Shown here one piece after another: positions 44,541-56,393 of a stretch of DNA of 64,000 bases (positions are counted from its first letter, which is position 1; every line of letters begins with the position of its first letter). The DNA is from Bimuria novae-zelandiae CBS 107.79 (Eukaryota > Ascomycota > Dothideomycetes > Pleosporales > Didymosphaeriaceae). Both the position numbers and the translations under genes were made by a program. The stretch is taken from positions 747,941 through 811,940 of the forward strand of contig ML976667.1 of NCBI GenBank assembly GCA_010015655.1, written 5' to 3'. The notes below the pieces were generated by a model. The model made no database searches and was not told where the DNA came from. It saw only the letters and a program-made list of their open reading frames with translations.

Positions 44541-46767
44541 CTAGACGGCACCTGCCATTGCTGGGCCGTGTCGCTGATCTAGGTGGTCATAGTCAAGCTC
44601 AAATTCTCTCTATTTCTTGTCAGCCAGATCACCCAATTCGGCAACTGTATGTAATAGCCCAGGCCACTGCCTGCAATGCGTCTTCATGGGAATGACTTAC
44701 CCGCTCCCTCCGCCAATTCGTAACGTCGAAGAAGAGATACCAACCACGCTCAACCTTTGGTGAAAGCCGTACCGGTGCTGGTAGATCCGGGTCTTTCATC
44801 ATCCACTGCTGAAGTTTGGTATGCCACCTCCAATCACGGTTGTACAGTTCGTTTGCGGCAATTTCTTGCATGATGTCACGGGGGAATTGATAGAATATAG
44901 CGAGAAGTGTTTCCGCGGAGAAGCTGGTCACCTTGGTATGAAGTGGAGGCACGTTCGTCACAGTGTAAGCGGCTGGGAGCTTGAAATCGGGTGGTATCAC
45001 AGGCTTGGCGTTTGATTCCACGAATGGTGAGCCAAAAGTGGGATGCAACGGAGAGTTGCTAGAACCGTTAGTGGCGTTCATGCAGGACATGGAGAAACTT
45101 ACTCCGGACGGCTCAGGTCAAGACCCAAGACCGTGAGGTCTTGGCCGACAGCAAGCGACGAGTAATCGGGGCTCTCCATAGGTATCATTGATAATAAACC
45201 TGGAAGAGTATATCGTTCCGCCTCGGTCATTTCGGCTAGCTTTTTATGCGGTACTTGAGCATTTGGCTCGCCCACGTTGTCGGCGCCAAATGTTGGCTCG
45301 AATTGATTTTGCTGTGGCCGCTGCCCGACCGGTGGGAGATTTTGGGGTTTGGAGCCCATGAAGGACATGCTCTGCATGTTTCCCAGCGTCTGCCCAGCGC
45401 CCGCGTTGTTCTGTGTCTGGTGTCAGTCGTGACCTTGACGGACCAAGCACCTGAGCATACATCTGATAAACCTGTTGGGGTCCCGCCGGTACCGCGCATG
45501 TTCTCGAAGGGCGATCGAGGCGCTAGGTATTTGGTCAGCTCAGCCGTGGGCGGGCAAATGTAGAACCCACCTGTGACGGTATTTAGGCCCCTGCCTCCTA
45601 ATGTGGGGTTTTGCTGGGCATCGGTAGGACTTGGAAGTCCGTTCCTGGTCTGTCCAAGGCCTGGGAAAGCGTTCGCGTTGGCATTCCCACCGTAGGCAGC
45701 TGCGTTCTGTATCATCCCAGTCCTTCGATCCGGACCAACGTCAACACTGCCTCCTAAGGGTGGAAACTCGTCGATGTTGCCCGTCTGTGGTTGGGAAGAG
45801 CCGGACAGCTGTCCAACTCCTGACTGTCCGCCGAATCTGTAGTCGTCCCCAACCGCTGCAAATTGGCCCTGCGCGTTGCCTACTCCTTCATCGTGTGTCT
45901 GGTTCAGCTGTGGGTTCGCAGCCTGGCCACCCTGACCCTGTTGCGCGCCTTGCCCCTGTGGTCGTTGGATGGTGGAGTGTTGTTGCGTCGTACGTAACGT
46001 CGGATTCGACCACATCTGTTGCGCAGATGTGTTCTGCTGCGCTTGCGGTGCGCCCGATAACGAAGGAAACTCTCTGTCATCGCCAACATTTAGCTGGAAT
46101 CCTTTGTTCATCTTCACATGACGGGCGGTGATGTTGCGGCAAAGAGCCTTCCTTTTGGCCCTGCGTAGTGGCATTTCTCAAGACTTACTCAAGATTGAGA
46201 GGAGTGTGGGACTGACTCCCACCTATTGTTTGCGCAAAGCTCGAGAGTCCGCCGCCGTTTGTTCGCGATTGTGCATTAGAGAGGCCGGGAGCCGCCCCCA
46301 TGGGTCCGCCGAATGCCCACTGTGAGCCGCTTCCTAACACAAACAATGCAGTTAGCCATGTCGAGCCCAGAGTGTTTGCAGCAAGCGCCGTATTGCCGGT
46401 CCTGTCCTGGGAGACTCACCCAGCTTGCCGTTTTGTGGCCTATTCCCACCCAGCGCACCGCCGCGAGCGGCATTCTGCTGGTTTTGAAACATGCCCGTAG
46501 GTATATTGCGTAGCGTTTGACCTCCTGGTCCTGTAGCGCAGCGGTATTAGCGGGTGGTTCTTGTGGAGACGATGCGCATGTAATGGCCTGGATGAGAACG
46601 ACGTGTGTTACCCGAGAATACACGTCTCAGAGCTCGGCGCCGGCAAGAGCTGCAGAGTACGTGCAAAACAAACGGGATGCGGAGGTGAGGCAGGTATGCG
46701 CAGGGCGGCTGGGGCTTCTGCCAATGCAGGTGCAGGCTCAAGGGATAGACAGACCTGGTCGGTTCAT
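44541..46767 (-). CDS. NOT2: CCR4-NOT complex subunit NOT2
   Basis: Scaffold subunit of CCR4-NOT, the main mRNA deadenylation and transcription-control complex. I can follow eight exons on the minus strand. A 13-base first exon (ATG at 46765-46767, MNRP plus one base) splices to GPGGQTLRNIPTG, then GSGSQWAFGGPMGAAPGLS, the EFPSLSGAP and EFPPLGG segments, ENMRGTGGTPTGLSD and NMQSMSFMGSKPQ. Exon 45058-44701 carries the NOT-box (AIFYQFPRDIMQEIAANEL, NRDWRWHTKLQQWM, ERGWYLFFD). The last exon, 44609-44541, encodes REFELDYDHLDQRHGP to the stop. Introns are 44-90 bases with GTAAGT/GTGAGT donors, except the longer first intron of about 200 bases. The NOT-box fold and the C-terminal HLDQRH tail match the family well. 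One middle junction (near 46070-46190) is approximate. Confidence 0.9.
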
Positions 46768-48385
46768 GGTGAGAGACAGCTCGTCCAGATTCGTGGTTTC
46801 AGATTCCGCTTCGTTACAGTTCGATTGTCCAGTTTGCGTTGCAGTTGTTGTTCGCGTCGTCGAACAGCGGCGACGAAGTCTTGGCTTGGGGAACCGGACA
46901 GTGCTCGCCTAATTAGCTCCTTCTGAATTGGCGCTGGGAAGGAACGAGTGGACCCAACATTGGAGCTCCACACCACTGATTGCATCGTGCATTGCGGCTC
47001 AGGCCCTGGTCTACTGGGACTTAGAAGCCATATAGACGACCAGTTTCGTAAATCAGTTTCACGCAATTGCATTTATAGACCAGAAATAGCTTGCCATGGA
47101 CGACATATGTCTTTCACTGAAGCACCTGTTGCCAATGCCAGCACAAGCGCAAGTAGGACCCTTATTAATGAAATCTGTTCCAGACATGAGGTGTAGCGTC
47201 TTCAAATGTCCGCGCTCGCCGCTGTGGACCTGAACCACGCATAGTCAGAATCGATGGAGATCTGCGGCACACCATTCAGGCGCAATTGCCCTCGCATTCG
47301 TGTTAAGGTTCCATGAGGTGCAGGCTTCCACTGTTCTAAACCTGGATAGTATGCGAGGCAGGTGCTTCCACTGGCCTCCAATGGGATGTGGCTTTTCGAC
47401 TCAAGCTGTAAGCTTTAGTCTATAGAGAAGATGTTGCTCAAGCGGTGCATGCGTTGAATCTGCAGTTCTTTCCGGCCAATAACTTGCAATGCCATCTATG
47501 CATCATATGCCTGTGTGACTGCTGCGCGACGAGACCTTTCTGCTACATGTCTATCTTCATTCACAGGGGCCTTATCCGGAAGGAACGGTTGTAGCATTAA
47601 GTACTCACTTTAATCAGGAATCAAAGCGCGCGCTACCTAGCTAGGTAGTAGCATAAGAAATGCCCATTTTAAATGTCGAATATCGGAACTTTACCAGCAC
47701 CTCATTTCGACTCATAATGACCACTTAGATCTTCTAGCCGCATCTGGAAAGATGCTGAAGTCATGCTTGGCATCCACGAGTATCGTCACACTGTGATTGG
47801 CCACTGTAACAATCATGCTCAGAAAAGGTCTAGGTTCGAATGAGAAGAAATGACTCATAGAGAGCCAATCAGAGCGAAGCTCCCTCGGCCGCTGGTGAAG
47901 GGCGGAGGGCTTGGAGTTGAGATGAAGGGAGCGATCTCTGAATTGCGTTTTCTTCAAAAGTGTTCACCTTTACAATGTAGACTGTGGCAATACGCCGCAG
48001 AGTTCTCTCTCATATGCATGAAACATTGCTACGTGCGGTCAAAGCAGGCGGGGATAACTGCAGGGAGGCGAACTCACCAGGCCTCATGTCGACTCATCAT
48101 GATAGGAAGTGACGCGCTCGAGTGTCCACGTAGATATATAGCTTCGTGCATTAGATACGCGATCAAATTAAGATATCAATTAAAGTATCGTGAACAAAGC
48201 CCTGCGTGAGTTGCCCACCCTTCCCCCAAACACGAAGCCATGGAGATTAAAAACCATTTTTGCCGATGATGCGGTTTGAACAAACACGCAGTTATGGATC
48301 CTTTCCGACATCGTCTGAGAGCATGGCACAGTCAAGCTCAAAAAGAAAAGCAATTGAACAAAGGAAAGAAGCTAATGTAGAAAGG
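46768..48385. other. Intergenic, no gene
   Basis: About 1.6 kb with no supported gene. A 16-base perfect palindrome (CTACCTAGCTAGGTAG) lies near 47635-47650. Confidence 0.45.
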
Positions 48386-49236
48386 CTACTTCTTCGAAGC
48401 AAGAAGCGCGCGCAATGTTTCGACCTCACCCTCGAGCCGTGCACAGCGAAACTTGAGATCATCGCGCTCGGATTGCGTTTTCTTGAGCTGAGACTCCAGG
48501 GTGTTCATCTGGTCAACGCGCTTCTGACGGTAACGACGAGCAGCCATGGTGTTGGCCTTGCGCTTCTCGACACGCGCGGGGTCGGTAAGAGGGGTGGAAG
48601 CTTTTGAGGTTGTCGATTTGTTGAAGCTCGTCTCCGACGACGAAGAGTTTAGGTTGTAAGTCGACGAAGCGGAAGAACCAGACTCCGAGTGGCCTGCACT
48701 GGTGAGCAAAGATATCGTGAGTAGGGAATAGCCCAACACACCTTTCTCCATAGCTTGTGACAGGTGCGTCGCGAGAATGTTCTCTCGAAGAGACGACATG
48801 GTTACAGCTTCCAGTCCGCCAGTAGGTACCAGAGAGTAAGTCGACAAGTCATCGCAAGGAAACGCGGCGGGAGTAGGTTGTAAGGAGAACGGATTCCAGT
48901 TGGAGGTATCGTAGATGAGGTGAGGTTGCGAAGTAGTGAGAATGTCGTCGGTCAATGCGGGCATAGAAGTAGGAGACGGAAACGGAACAGAGCTAACCCC
49001 GGAGGAGTCATACGAAAGCGAGAATGACGATAGCGGGTTCCAGCCACAGCTAGCAGAAGCTGTGCCATGGAGGTCGGAGACTGTCGCTGAATCTTCGTGG
49101 AGAGAAGAAGAGGACGACCCGTTGGCTTGGGACAGGCATGAAGGTTGAGGCTGTTCGCTGCATACTGGGATGGTTTGTTGCGGGTCCTGATACCCGCTTG
49201 GAAACTCTAGGAACTCGTCAAATAGAATTTGATTAG
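48386..49236 (-). CDS. bZIP transcription factor, JlbA/IDI-4-like
   Basis: The C-terminus is a clear bZIP: basic region KRKANTMAARRYRQKRVDQM, then a zipper (LESQLKKTQSERDDLKF ... VETLRALL). The ANT-AARRYRQKR pattern and short zipper at the extreme C-terminus fit the JlbA/IDI-4 group, related to Gcn4/CpcA and induced by amino-acid starvation or, for IDI-4, during Podospora cell incompatibility. From the ATG at 48964 the protein is 192 residues, but the frame stays open upstream to about 49280 with coding-like sequence (NQILFDEFLEFPSGYQ) and no ATG before a stop. The true start therefore lies in an earlier exon, and 49236 marks only the extent of convincing coding sequence. A Gcn4-type TGAGTCA site lies upstream. 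The partial name is a family inference. Confidence 0.75.
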
Positions 49237-49331
49237 CAAAAAGCCCCCTCGCACGCGGGTGAAGAGGGCGGTCGGTGGATGAGGAACGGAAATGCTAGGC
49301 CGCGCGGGGCTCTTTATGCTGTGCCAAGGGC

Positions 49332-49342
49332 TGAGTCACGTG
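49332..49342. promoter_or_regulatory. Gcn4-type TGAGTCA site fused to CACGTG
   Basis: TGAGTCACGTG combines the binding core of Gcn4/CpcA bZIP factors with an E-box in the 140-240 bases between the divergent bZIP and MRPL4 genes. It suggests starvation control or autoregulation of the bZIP gene. Binding is inferred from the motif. Confidence 0.45.
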
Positions 49343-49477
49343 CAAAAAGCTGTAGGGATGGTGCCGGGCAGGCCCCCTGTCTAGCGCGCAGCATTGGAAC
49401 TCCCATTGTGTGGATCGTTCACTTTTGTCTGCCAGCAGCACAGCCTGCCTCCAGCTGCAAGCTCAGCCCACCCTACC

Positions 49478-50375
49478 ATGGCCATACCGACATCACGAAT
49501 CCTGCGCCCGTCGCTGTCATCGGCAATCTGCGACACCGCTCTTTCTCTTTCTGCGCCCTCGGTCCCGCTCACGCGACGCGCGCCCTGTGCACGTTTCTCG
49601 ACCTCGCCGTCACTGTTGAAGGGACCCGGACGAGGAGACAACAACAAGGACCGCGGAGTGTCGGGATTTCGGCATACTGGTCCACGAGCGAGGCAGACGC
49701 TCTCTGTGAGGAAAAAGAACTTCCAGAACCAGAAGCTACCCACGCCGGTGGAGCCCACTTCGCAGATAACGGGTGATCAGGATCATGGCCTGTACGATTT
49801 CTTCAGAGACAAAAAGCTGCTTCTGACCCCGGTGGAAGAAGGGCGGCATGGTGCGTCAATTGCGGCCGAAATTGCGAGCAGTGGGCAAACGGGCTGACGA
49901 CGATCCAGGACGCGCTTGGACCGTCAACGAATTGCGCAACCGCGACTGGGAGACACTGCAGCAGCTGTGGTGGGTTTGCGTCAAAGAACGGAATCGGCTC
50001 GCAACGGCCCAGTACGAGCACCAGAGGCAGAAGGCTGGCTACGGCCAAACCGAAATGCAGAACCGTGACGAGACGGTACAAGAGACGATGAAAGCGATCC
50101 TCGACATCCTCGCGGAGCGAAACAAAGCCTATAGAGAGGCCTATAAGCTGGCGCAGCATGATCCGACCATCGATCTACGCCGTACTGAGAAACAGTTTCA
50201 ACAGCCATCTTATGATGCCGAGGTATGGCCATCTTCCGTCATCTCCTACAAGCGTCGCTAACAGCTGCAGGATATGTACCAGGAAGAAGAGAACCTAGAC
50301 GACGCAGCTGGCGTGATGCCGAAGGAGGCATCCCACGAACAGCCTCCCAAGGCCGACACCAGAGCCACCTCGTAG
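49478..50375 (+). CDS. MRPL4: Mitochondrial ribosomal protein uL29m (MRPL4/L47)
   Basis: Component of the mitochondrial large ribosomal subunit near the exit tunnel. Three exons (49478-49850, 49909-50222, 50271-50375) give 263 residues; both introns keep frame. The N-terminus is Arg/Ser-rich with no acidic residues, typical of a mitochondrial presequence. The family core is RAWTVNELRNRDWETLQQLWWVCVKERNRLAT, the Trp-rich L29 helix of the mitochondrial proteins. The acidic C-terminus (MYQEEENLDD) is common in fungal members. An in-frame CTG/ATG upstream at 49394 would add 28 residues before the presequence; I prefer 49478. Divergent from the bZIP gene. Confidence 0.88.
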
Positions 50376-50929
50376 TCTTCGACGATACATATACCAGAGA
50401 CGAAAGAGAAACCCAAGCAGCCGAACGCAGCGTAAGAAATGGAAGACTGGGTCGCGTCCAATGGATCGAGTGTACTATAAAGCATGCAGACATAGGGCAA
50501 GGTCGGAACTTCTGGCTACTTGCGTTGGACAGAGGGTACCGAGGACATTCGGTGTGGTGCCGTACAGGCCGTGTATGATATGTTGCGATACTTGTAAGCG
50601 GGCGGGGGAACACGAGAAGCTGGGGATACGTTAGCAGGATATCTAGAGATCCTACTGCTCATCATAATTGTGAACAAGCGATAGTGAGACACAATCCAGC
50701 CGCTGAAACGCGACGCGTTGAGGTAAAGGCGAATAGGTCCTAGGGGCGCTTGCGCCGCTTCCGCCAATGACGGTGCGAGCTCGAAAGAAGCTTGGACAGC
50801 AGACACCCCACATCACCGATACGCCTGCTCACCGCTCTGCCCAACTCAGGTCGAACCACGACAGCTCTTCCACCCGCTTTGCTTCTACTCGTCCGAGTGC
50901 TCAAGTTCGGTCACTTCACACTGCCCACC
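50376..50929. other. Intergenic, promoter of the Rab GDI gene
   Basis: No gene supported. Confidence 0.5.
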
Positions 50930-52661
50930 ATGGAACAGGTCGACCCCGAATATGACGTCTTGGTACTGGGAACAGGTACGCCCGCCACAACCTCCAGCGA
51001 ACTATGCTAACGCCCCACAGGCCTCACTGAATGCGTCCTCTCCGGGTAACGTGTTTCCACCGAACGGAAAGACGCCCACTGACAATATGCAGTGTTCTCA
51101 GTGCCCAAGGCAAGAAGGTGCTATGCTTGGACCGCAACAGTTATTATGGAGGGTATGTCCAATTTGTAGTCCTACCACTGGAAAAGGCTATACTAACTTG
51201 TTCAAGCGAGTCTGCATCGTTGACTCTCGACATGGTATGCTCAGTTGCCTCACTATTTCATTTTTTACTAAACCTGGTAGCTTTATGAGAAATGCGGCAT
51301 GACCCCCAACAAGAAGTTGCCCGGGCGGCCAAGCGACTGGAACATCGATCTCGTCCCGAAGATGCTCATAATGAACGGAGAGCTCACCAACATCCTCAAC
51401 AAGACGAACGTTTTTCCATCTTACATTGAATTCGCAAGGGTTGGCGGCAGCTTCGTACAGCAGGGTGCGGGCTCGAAGGCAACCATTCACAAGGTGCCCA
51501 CCACGGCAGCCGAGGCTGGTAAAACGCGTCTCATGGGGGTCATCGAGAAAGTATGGGCTAAGCCCTTCTTCGAGTGGGCCGGAGGGGATTACAAGAGGGA
51601 AGATCCGTCAACGCACAAAGGTAGGCGATGTAGAGAGCACAACAAGACAAGATACTAAATGTGAGCCTTAGGCCTTGACATTGAGAACGGGACCATGAAG
51701 GATGTGTACAAGAAATTTGGACTTTCGGAATCCTCTCAAGCTTTCATCGGCCATGCAATGGCTCTTTACAGTACGGATGATTACATCGACCGGAAGGGCG
51801 GGATTCATGAGACCATGGAGCGCATCAAGCTGTACGCTACGTCCTTGGCCAGGGTTGGCACGTCGCCATATATCTACCCTATCTACGGCCTCGGAGACCT
51901 TCCTCAAGCTTTCAGTCGTCTCTGCGCCAAATTCGGGGGAACTTACATGCTGAGGGCTCAAATCGATGAGTTCCTGTACGAGGGATCAAAGGTGGTTGGC
52001 GTCAAGGCCACGCACATGCTAGACGAGGATACACCTGCGATGCAGTTCGAGACAAAGGCGAAGAAGGTTCTGGCTGACCCGTCGTATTTTCCCAGCAAGG
52101 TGCGGCCGACCGGACACCTTCTCAAGGCTATCTACATCTTGAATGAACCCCTCCCGAACACTGGTGGGGCCGACTCGCTACAACTCATCATTCCGCAATC
52201 GCAGGTGGGCCGGAAACACGGTAAGATTCGCCCTTGAGGAAGAAAGAAACGCGAAGCTAAAACATGCAGATGTTTACATTGCGGTCATCAGTTCCGCCTT
52301 CAAAGTTTGTCCTTATTACACGGATCCTGTGACCAAACAAAAAAAGCCTTTCTACATCGCCATCGTCTCCACCACGGCCGAGACCGACGCCAACCCCCAG
52401 GAGGAGCTGAAGTTTGGCAAGGAACGCCTCGGGCCTGCAACGAACATTGTAGAAGAGTTCCACTTCCCGCCGACGCCGCTGTACGAGCCACTGGAGAGCG
52501 GCGAGAACGACAACGTCTTCATCTCCAAGAGCTACGACGCCACGAGCCACTACGAGACTACTACGGATGACATCAGAGACATCTACCAGCGTGTCGAAGG
52601 CAAGCCGTTTAATTTGGATGGCTTGGTGGCGCAGGAGGAAATGAGGTTGGCGGGTGAGTAG
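50930..52661 (+). CDS. GDI1: Rab GDP-dissociation inhibitor
   Basis: Extracts GDP-bound Rab/Ypt GTPases from membranes and recycles them for vesicle traffic. The gene is split by several short introns; exon pieces read YDVLVLGTGLTECVLSG, KKVLCLDRNSYYGG, ESASLTLD, LYEKCG, DWNIDLVPKMLIMNGELTNIL, then the long exons holding SPYIYPIYGLGDLPQ, GGTYMLRAQ, DPSYFP, LQLIIPQSQVGRKH, FYIAIVSTTAETD and ISKSYDATSHYETTTDD. All sequence-conserved regions of the GDI/REP family are present in order. Some normally near-invariant stretches differ: the family's LMGIFEKRR is LMGVIEKVW here, and a longer KVCPYYTDPVTKQKKP insertion occurs before the FYIAIVST strand. Either this is a fast-evolving lineage or a second, specialised GDI. 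Confidence 0.9.
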
Positions 52662-53107
52662 TGAGGATTGAGGTTAGCGAGTGAGGATTCGCAGTAGGTG
52701 CTTGGGTGTCACCCAGCGTAGACGTTGAGCGTGTATGTTTGTTCGTTGATGCTTCGCTAGGGGCTATGCATTACATAGGTTAGTTGGGCGCGCGCCTAAT
52801 CCATTCATTGATGGGATTATAACTCACGACGTTGAAATGCGCGTACCTATGAATTGCTCGGCGTAATTGAGGGACGATGTGGTTCAAAGCTAGTGTAACC
52901 TTCACTTTCACGCGGGGTGCGGCAACGTGGGAGTGCTAGCCCGAAGAGGTAGCTCTCTGGGAGGGTAGAAGGCTCGCTTGGCAAGAGCGGAAGGGGCGTC
53001 TTTCCCTGCTTCGCGGCCTCCATGGTGCTCAAGTCTGCGACACTTGGGCCTCCGCAACCCACCTGCACCGTCTTTTCGTGGACGTCCGCTCCTTAGACAC
53101 GCTCGCC
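52662..53107. other. Intergenic, no gene
   Basis: 3' flank of GDI and promoter of MCD4. Nothing else is seen. Confidence 0.5.
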
Positions 53108-56100
53108 ATGTCGCAGACCGGTCGCTACCGCTTTCTGGCACTCGCCGTGGTTTTCCACTTGGTCTACATCTACAGGTGCGTTCCGAGCGTCTCGGAACCC
53201 GCAGCCGCTAACACGTTCGCAGCATCTTCTCGATTTACTTTGTGAGCCCGGTGGTCCATGGCATGCGAGAGCACCGCGTCGAGGGCAACGAGGCGCCTGC
53301 GAAACGATTGGTGCTGTTTGTCGGTTAGTCGATTGCTCTCCTGCACGTGAATGCTACTCGAGAAGCGTCGGCGTAGTAGTCCATTCTAACCCACTACTTA
53401 GGAGACGGCCTGCGCGCAGACAAAGCCTTCCAGTCGTTCCCCGACCCCGACCCTGCGAACCAAGGTTCCGACGAAGCAAAAGTACCCCGCCGTCTCGCCC
53501 CGTTCCTGCGCTCCCGAGTCCTCGAGCATGGCACCTTCGGCGTGTCTCACACTCGCGTTCCGACCGAGTCCCGTCCCGGTCACGTTGCGCTGATTGCTGG
53601 GCTCTATGAGGACGTCTCTGCCGTCACAACGGGCTGGAAGCTGAATCCGGTGAATTTTGACAGCGTGTTCAACCGCAGCAGACACACGTGGAGCTGGGGT
53701 AGCCCGGACATCCTTCCCATGTTCGAGCAAGGCGCTGTGCCCGGCAGGGTAGATGCCGACACGTACGACCCGGAGGCCGAGGACAACTCGAAAGATGCCT
53801 GGGTGCTAGACACGTGGGTGTTCGACAAGGTCAAGGCCTTGTTCGCAGAGGCAAAAGCCAACGCAACCTTGGATGCCGAGTTGCGCAAAGACAAGAACGT
53901 GTTCTTTCTGCACCTGCTTGGGCTCGATACCACAGGCCATAGCCACCGGCCATACTCATGGCAATATCTGCACAACCTCCAGATCGTAGACCAGGGCGTG
54001 CGCGAAATCACGGAGCTCATCGAGGACTTCTACAATGACGGGAAAACGGCCTTTGTCTTTACAGCAGATCATGGAATGAGTGATTGGGGAAGTCACGGAG
54101 ACGGTCATCCGGACAACACCCGCACACCGCTGATTGCCTGGGGTGCTGGTATTGCGGCGCCAGTCGTCAACAAATCCGGGGTAGCGCGAGGCCACGAGGA
54201 CGGCTTCTCCTCAGATTGGGGGATGGACCACATTCAACGCCACGACGTTGCTCAGGCCGATGTCGCCGCTCTGATGACCTACCTCGTCGGTCTTGCATTT
54301 CCCACAAACTCCGTTGGAGAGCTACCACTCTCGTACCTGGACACAGATGCCAAGACCAAAGCCCAGGCTCTCCTTGTCAATGCGCAAGAGATCCTGGAAA
54401 TGTATCACGTCAAAGAGGACCTGAAGAGGTCCAGTAAGTTACGGTACAAGCCTTTTGCAGGTCTCGGCGACGAGACTCATTCGGTTGAGTACCGCGTTTC
54501 TCAAATACAGAAAATGATTGAGCAAGGCGACGCCGAGGATGCCATCCGCCAAAGCCAGGAACTCATTCAACTAGGACTGCGGGGTCTTCGGTACCTTCAG
54601 ACCTACGATTGGCTCTTCCTCCGAACTTTGGTCACCTCCGGTTACCTTGGATGGATCGCATTCGCCATCACAACCGTCATTGATCTCCATGTTCTCAATG
54701 GAAATTCGGAGCCAGTCCGCACAGTGCCCAGCATGATCATCTTCTCGTCCGTGCTGATGGTTCTGTACGCCGTGCTTTTCAAACAGCAGTCTCCCTGGAT
54801 TTATTATGCTTACGCTTTCTTTCCCGTAATGTTCTGGGAGGAGGTCTGGGCTCGCCTTCCCGCAATCAAACAAGGTGGTAAATTGCTTTTCGCTGACGTG
54901 AACTCGCCTGCAGATGTCGCAAGGTTGTCTCTCTCTACTGTCGGCTTCTTCGGCCTTCTGGTTGCATTGGTAAGGCTTCCACCAACGTTCTATCGAGACG
55001 GGCCAATAGTTGACCCATCGCAGGTTGAAAGCTACTTCAGCCGAGAGATTTATACGATTTGCTACCTCTTAGCAACGATCTGGCCCGCTTTTTACGGTCA
55101 ACAATTCATGAAGAAGAACTATGGTGCCGTCTTCTCGTGGGTCGTGTCTTGCATGTTGATGAGTACCTTCACGTTGCTTCCAGCAAACAAAGAAGAAAGT
55201 CTGAGCAACATGTAAGTCATTGGAAGGTCGGTATTCGTCGACATGCTGATATTGGTCACAGCTTGTATGGCGGTGGTCTCATGTTCACTGTTGGCCTACT
55301 CTACATGGCCTACAAGGCGCTCAGTGATATCCTGGCTGCAGACAGGGGATCAAGCACCCGCAAGCCTGACATGGCCTCGACGATTATTTTCGGAGCCCAG
55401 ACAGGACTGGTGGCGCTTGCCATGATTGTCACGCGGTCCAGCGTCATCAAGCTGCGCGCTCGTGAAGGCCTTGGGTCGGGCAACCTTTATGTGGGATGGT
55501 TCACACTTTGTAAGGCTTTTCTGCTTGGATATGTTTTCACCTCACTAATCAATGCAGTGACATCTCTGTTCCTTCCCTCGGCGTATCCGCGACAAGCCGA
55601 CAAGCACTACATCCAAAGGCTGATTGTCATCTTCCTCCAATTCGCCCCAACCTTCATCATCCTCACCATCTCCTACGAAGGTCTCTTCTACTTCGCCTTC
55701 TGCCTCTGTCTCTTCAGCTGGATGCGTCTGGAGCACAAAGTCCACCTGCACACCTCCAACGCGCCAGCCCCCGTTGCGGCTGCATCCCCCACGCCACCGC
55801 AAGCAGGCGCCCACCGCCCCCTCCGCCTCTCCGACGCCCGCATCGCCCTCTTCTTCTTCTTCTTTATCCAGTCGGCCTTCTTCAGCGCCTCCAACATCGC
55901 GTCCGTCTCCTCCTTTTCTCTCGATGCGGTTTACCGCCTCGTCCCCGTCTTCGACCCCTTCTCCCAAGGCGCCCTGCTCCTCCTCAAGCTCCTCCTCCCC
56001 TTCGCCGCGCTCTCGGCTGTCTTCGGCCTGCTGAACCGCCGCCTCGGCGTCGCGCCCAGCGCCCTGTTTATGCTCGTCATGGCGGTCAGTGATGTCATGA

Positions 56101-56393
56101 CGCTCAGCTTCTTCTACAAGGTCAAGGACGAGGGCAGTTGGTTGGATATCGGGACGACGATTAGCCATTTTGTGATTGCGAGCTTGCTAGGGGTTTTCGT
56201 GGCGGGGCTGGAGTTGGTGAGTGAGGGGATCATTGGGGGCGTGGTGTTTGAGGAAGAGGGCGCTGGGGAGGCGGCCGTTGTGAATGGGAAGGTGGAGGTG
56301 GAGAACCCGAGTGGGAAGAAGGTCATGCATCCGTATGCGAAGAGAGCGGCGGCTGCGAAGGAAACTAATGGGTCCAAGCCGGTTGAGAAGTAA
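53108..56393 (+). CDS. MCD4: GPI ethanolamine phosphate transferase 1
   Basis: ER-membrane enzyme that adds ethanolamine phosphate to the first mannose of GPI-anchor precursors. Four exons (53108-53175, 53223-53323, 53402-55211, 55262-56393) join in frame to 1036 residues, within the usual range. After an N-terminal signal-anchor helix ([21 protein letters not shown]) comes the lumenal alkaline-phosphatase-like catalytic domain: FVGDGLRAD (metal-binding Asp), [13 protein letters not shown] with the nucleophilic Thr, [13 protein letters not shown] and [20 protein letters not shown]. The second half holds many hydrophobic helices (about 12-14) with the PigN-type C-terminal region. The C-terminal tail [16 protein letters not shown] is cytosolic and basic. 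All metal ligands that I can recognise are present. Confidence 0.95.

Noticed and set aside
48740..48785. 41-base intron within the bZIP gene
   Set aside because: Removing it shifts the frame and destroys the bZIP, whereas the unspliced frame is open.
55545..56168. 207-codon minus-strand acidic frame
   Set aside because: Antisense shadow of the MCD4 membrane region.
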